6,010 nt of DNA. Source: DASWVC01 sp036401335. GTDB lineage: Bacteria > Verrucomicrobiota > Verrucomicrobiia > Chthoniobacterales > JAFAMB01. The notes under the pieces were generated by a model. That model was not told the DNA's origin. It did not search any database and worked only from the letters and a program-made list of their open reading frames with translations. The translations under genes and the position numbers were made by a program. Below, in pieces: positions 5,263-6,010 of this stretch; the stretch's first letter is position 1, and each line of letters starts with the position of its first letter. Location: the NCBI GenBank assembly GCA_036401335.1, contig DASWVC010000122.1:1-6010 (forward strand), written 5' to 3'.

Positions 5263-5268
5263 TATATT
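5263..5268 (+). promoter_or_regulatory. Possible -10 box (TATATT) of the ISL3 transposase
   Basis: TATATT ends six bases before ATG 5275, which would place transcription start at the start codon (leaderless). No recognisable -35 lies 17 bp upstream. AGAGGGGA at 5251-5258 is too far from the ATG for a ribosome site. Confidence 0.35.
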
Positions 5269-5274
5269 CGGTAG

Positions 5275-5786
5275 ATGTACAAACCTTTTCCGATCCCGGA
5301 CGGCGGCGTCGAGCCCGTGACGCGGACGGGTCCGGGAAGCCTCCCTGTTGCCGTTCAGGCGTTGCGTGCCGATGCGTTGTGTCCCACCTGTTCCGCCCTC
5401 AGCCAAGCCGATCCTAGCCAGTACCGACGCCGTCCGGCCGATCTGCCGAGCCTGGGGCAGGAGGCGCGCCTTGACCTATCGGTGAGGCGGTTTTATTGCC
5501 GCAACCGGGCCTGTCCGCGTCAGACCTTCACCGAGCAGCTCCCGAAGCTGTTGACCCCCCGGGCTCGACGGACCCGACGGCTGGCCGCGGCCCAAGGGCG
5601 AGTCGGCGTCGCCTGCGGCGGAGACACCGCGCGCCGTGGGCGTCGACGATTGGGCGCTCAAAAAGGGCCAAGCCTACGGCACCATCCTGGTGGACTTGGA
5701 CGCCCGGCGCGTGGTCGACCTGCTGCCCGACCGTACCGCGCCGACCTTGGCCCACTGGCTGCAAGGCCGCCCCACGATCATTGGCA
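5275..5786 (+). pseudogene. ISL3-family transposase, internally deleted and 3'-truncated
   Basis: Frame 1 from ATG 5275 encodes the N-terminal zinc-ribbon of ISL3 transposases: Cys36-Pro-Thr-Cys39, then RRRPADLPSLGQEARLDLSV, RRFYC, Cys75 and Cys80, CPRQTFTEQLPKLLTPRARR. This domain binds the element ends. At about 5620-5635 frame 1 degenerates and frame 2 picks up VGVDDWALKKGQAYGTILVD followed by LDARRVVDLLPDR, the start of the DDE catalytic domain with its first Asp (GVDDWA). About 25 residues between the GG..G..L segment and GVDDWA are missing, so an internal deletion of roughly 75-90 bp that changed frame is likely. The catalytic domain then ends at HWLQGRP, just before the expected second-Asp motif (SRDR), where sequence switches to the relaxase-like fragment. 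Intact family members have about 400-450 residues; this one is inactive. Confidence 0.8.
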
Positions 5787-6010
5787 GGAGATGACCTGCA
5801 GCTCGCCAAAAATTCAAGGCGAGGGCGTAATGGCGACGTGCGGCGGGTAAAGGGGTTCGACGGGCAGCAGCGCGTGCTCAACAACGGTTGCCGGCTCGAC
5901 CTGGAAAAAGCGCAGCACGTCCGCCAAGGCCACACCGTCACCTTCCAGGTCAGCTAATCGAAGGAAAACGCGAGAAAATGTTTTGCCTCGCCATGACGCG
6001 AGCGCCTTGC
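5784..6010 (+). pseudogene. Fragment resembling the C-terminal helicase part of a MobF/TrwC conjugative relaxase
   Basis: Frame 3 reads GDDLQLAKNSRRGRNGDVRR, VKGFDGQQRVLNNGCRLDL, then HVRQGHTVTFQVS and a TAA stop at 5955-5957. This order resembles the end of the RecD-like/UvrD-type helicase domain of TrwC-type relaxases: a 'GDR.QL..N....NGD...V' beta-barrel strand pair, a '..L.NGR.L' strand, and 'H...GYxVTSHxSQGKT(V)D', the last helicase motif. Reading through the stop gives S-(stop)-S-K where the family has S-Q-x-K-T, so TAA probably arose from CAA by one C-to-T change. Relaxases nick and unwind plasmid or ICE DNA for conjugation. The relaxase and most of the helicase are absent: the fragment begins exactly where the ISL3 remnant ends. 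A chance resemblance cannot be excluded. Confidence 0.5.

Noticed and set aside
1..6010. CRISPR array, tRNA, rRNA or defence-system genes
   Set aside because: No regularly spaced repeats, no tRNA-like cloverleaf, and no recognised defence nuclease or toxin-antitoxin motifs were seen on reading both strands.

Overview
The window is a GC-rich bacterial accessory region in which a few apparently intact small chromosomal-type genes sit between wrecked mobile elements. Several starts (343, 3160, 3703, 5275) lack a well-spaced Shine-Dalgarno sequence, and at least two promoters place their -10 box almost against the start codon. Together with the style of the transposases and the relaxase fragment this loosely suggests Verrucomicrobiota or a similar soil or environmental lineage. 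That placement is inference only; no phylogenetic marker is present.

Layout. Positions 1-187 hold the C-terminal end of one VOC (glyoxalase/bleomycin-resistance fold) protein, followed at 343-720 by a complete 125-residue VOC protein. Positions 721-1252 are a GC-rich, hairpin-bearing stretch without a convincing gene. Positions 1253-3053 are a composite insertion-sequence relic: the start of an IS66-type tnpA is joined directly to the C-terminal third of an IS21-type istA, followed by istB and a probable IS21 right end. istA and istB each carry a +1 frameshift that looks like a single extra C.

Positions 3123-4119 are the best-preserved functional unit. A consensus -35 box and a perfect 22-bp palindrome precede a MarR-family regulator, which is followed 54 bp later by a DUF1398-family gene. 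This looks like an autoregulated two-gene operon whose signal and output are unknown. A mostly non-coding stretch follows, with a hairpin that resembles a minus-strand terminator (4207-4256), and then an unrecognised small ORF (4431-4655).

From 4778 a promoter rich in GTTGC/GCAAC half-sites precedes an HxlR-family regulator that is lost after its recognition-helix region. Next is a probable ISL3 left end and an internally deleted, 3'-truncated ISL3 transposase (5275-5786). This is joined directly to a fragment of what looks like the helicase part of a MobF/TrwC conjugative relaxase (5784-6010), itself broken by a stop codon at 5955-5957.

How it fits together: the right and central parts look like the decayed edge of a conjugative or integrative element that accumulated several IS insertions and deletions. 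I see no intact transposition or conjugation machinery. The genes likely to be expressed and functional are the VOC protein, the MarR regulator and the DUF1398 protein. I did not find a clear novel defence, CRISPR or biosynthetic system.
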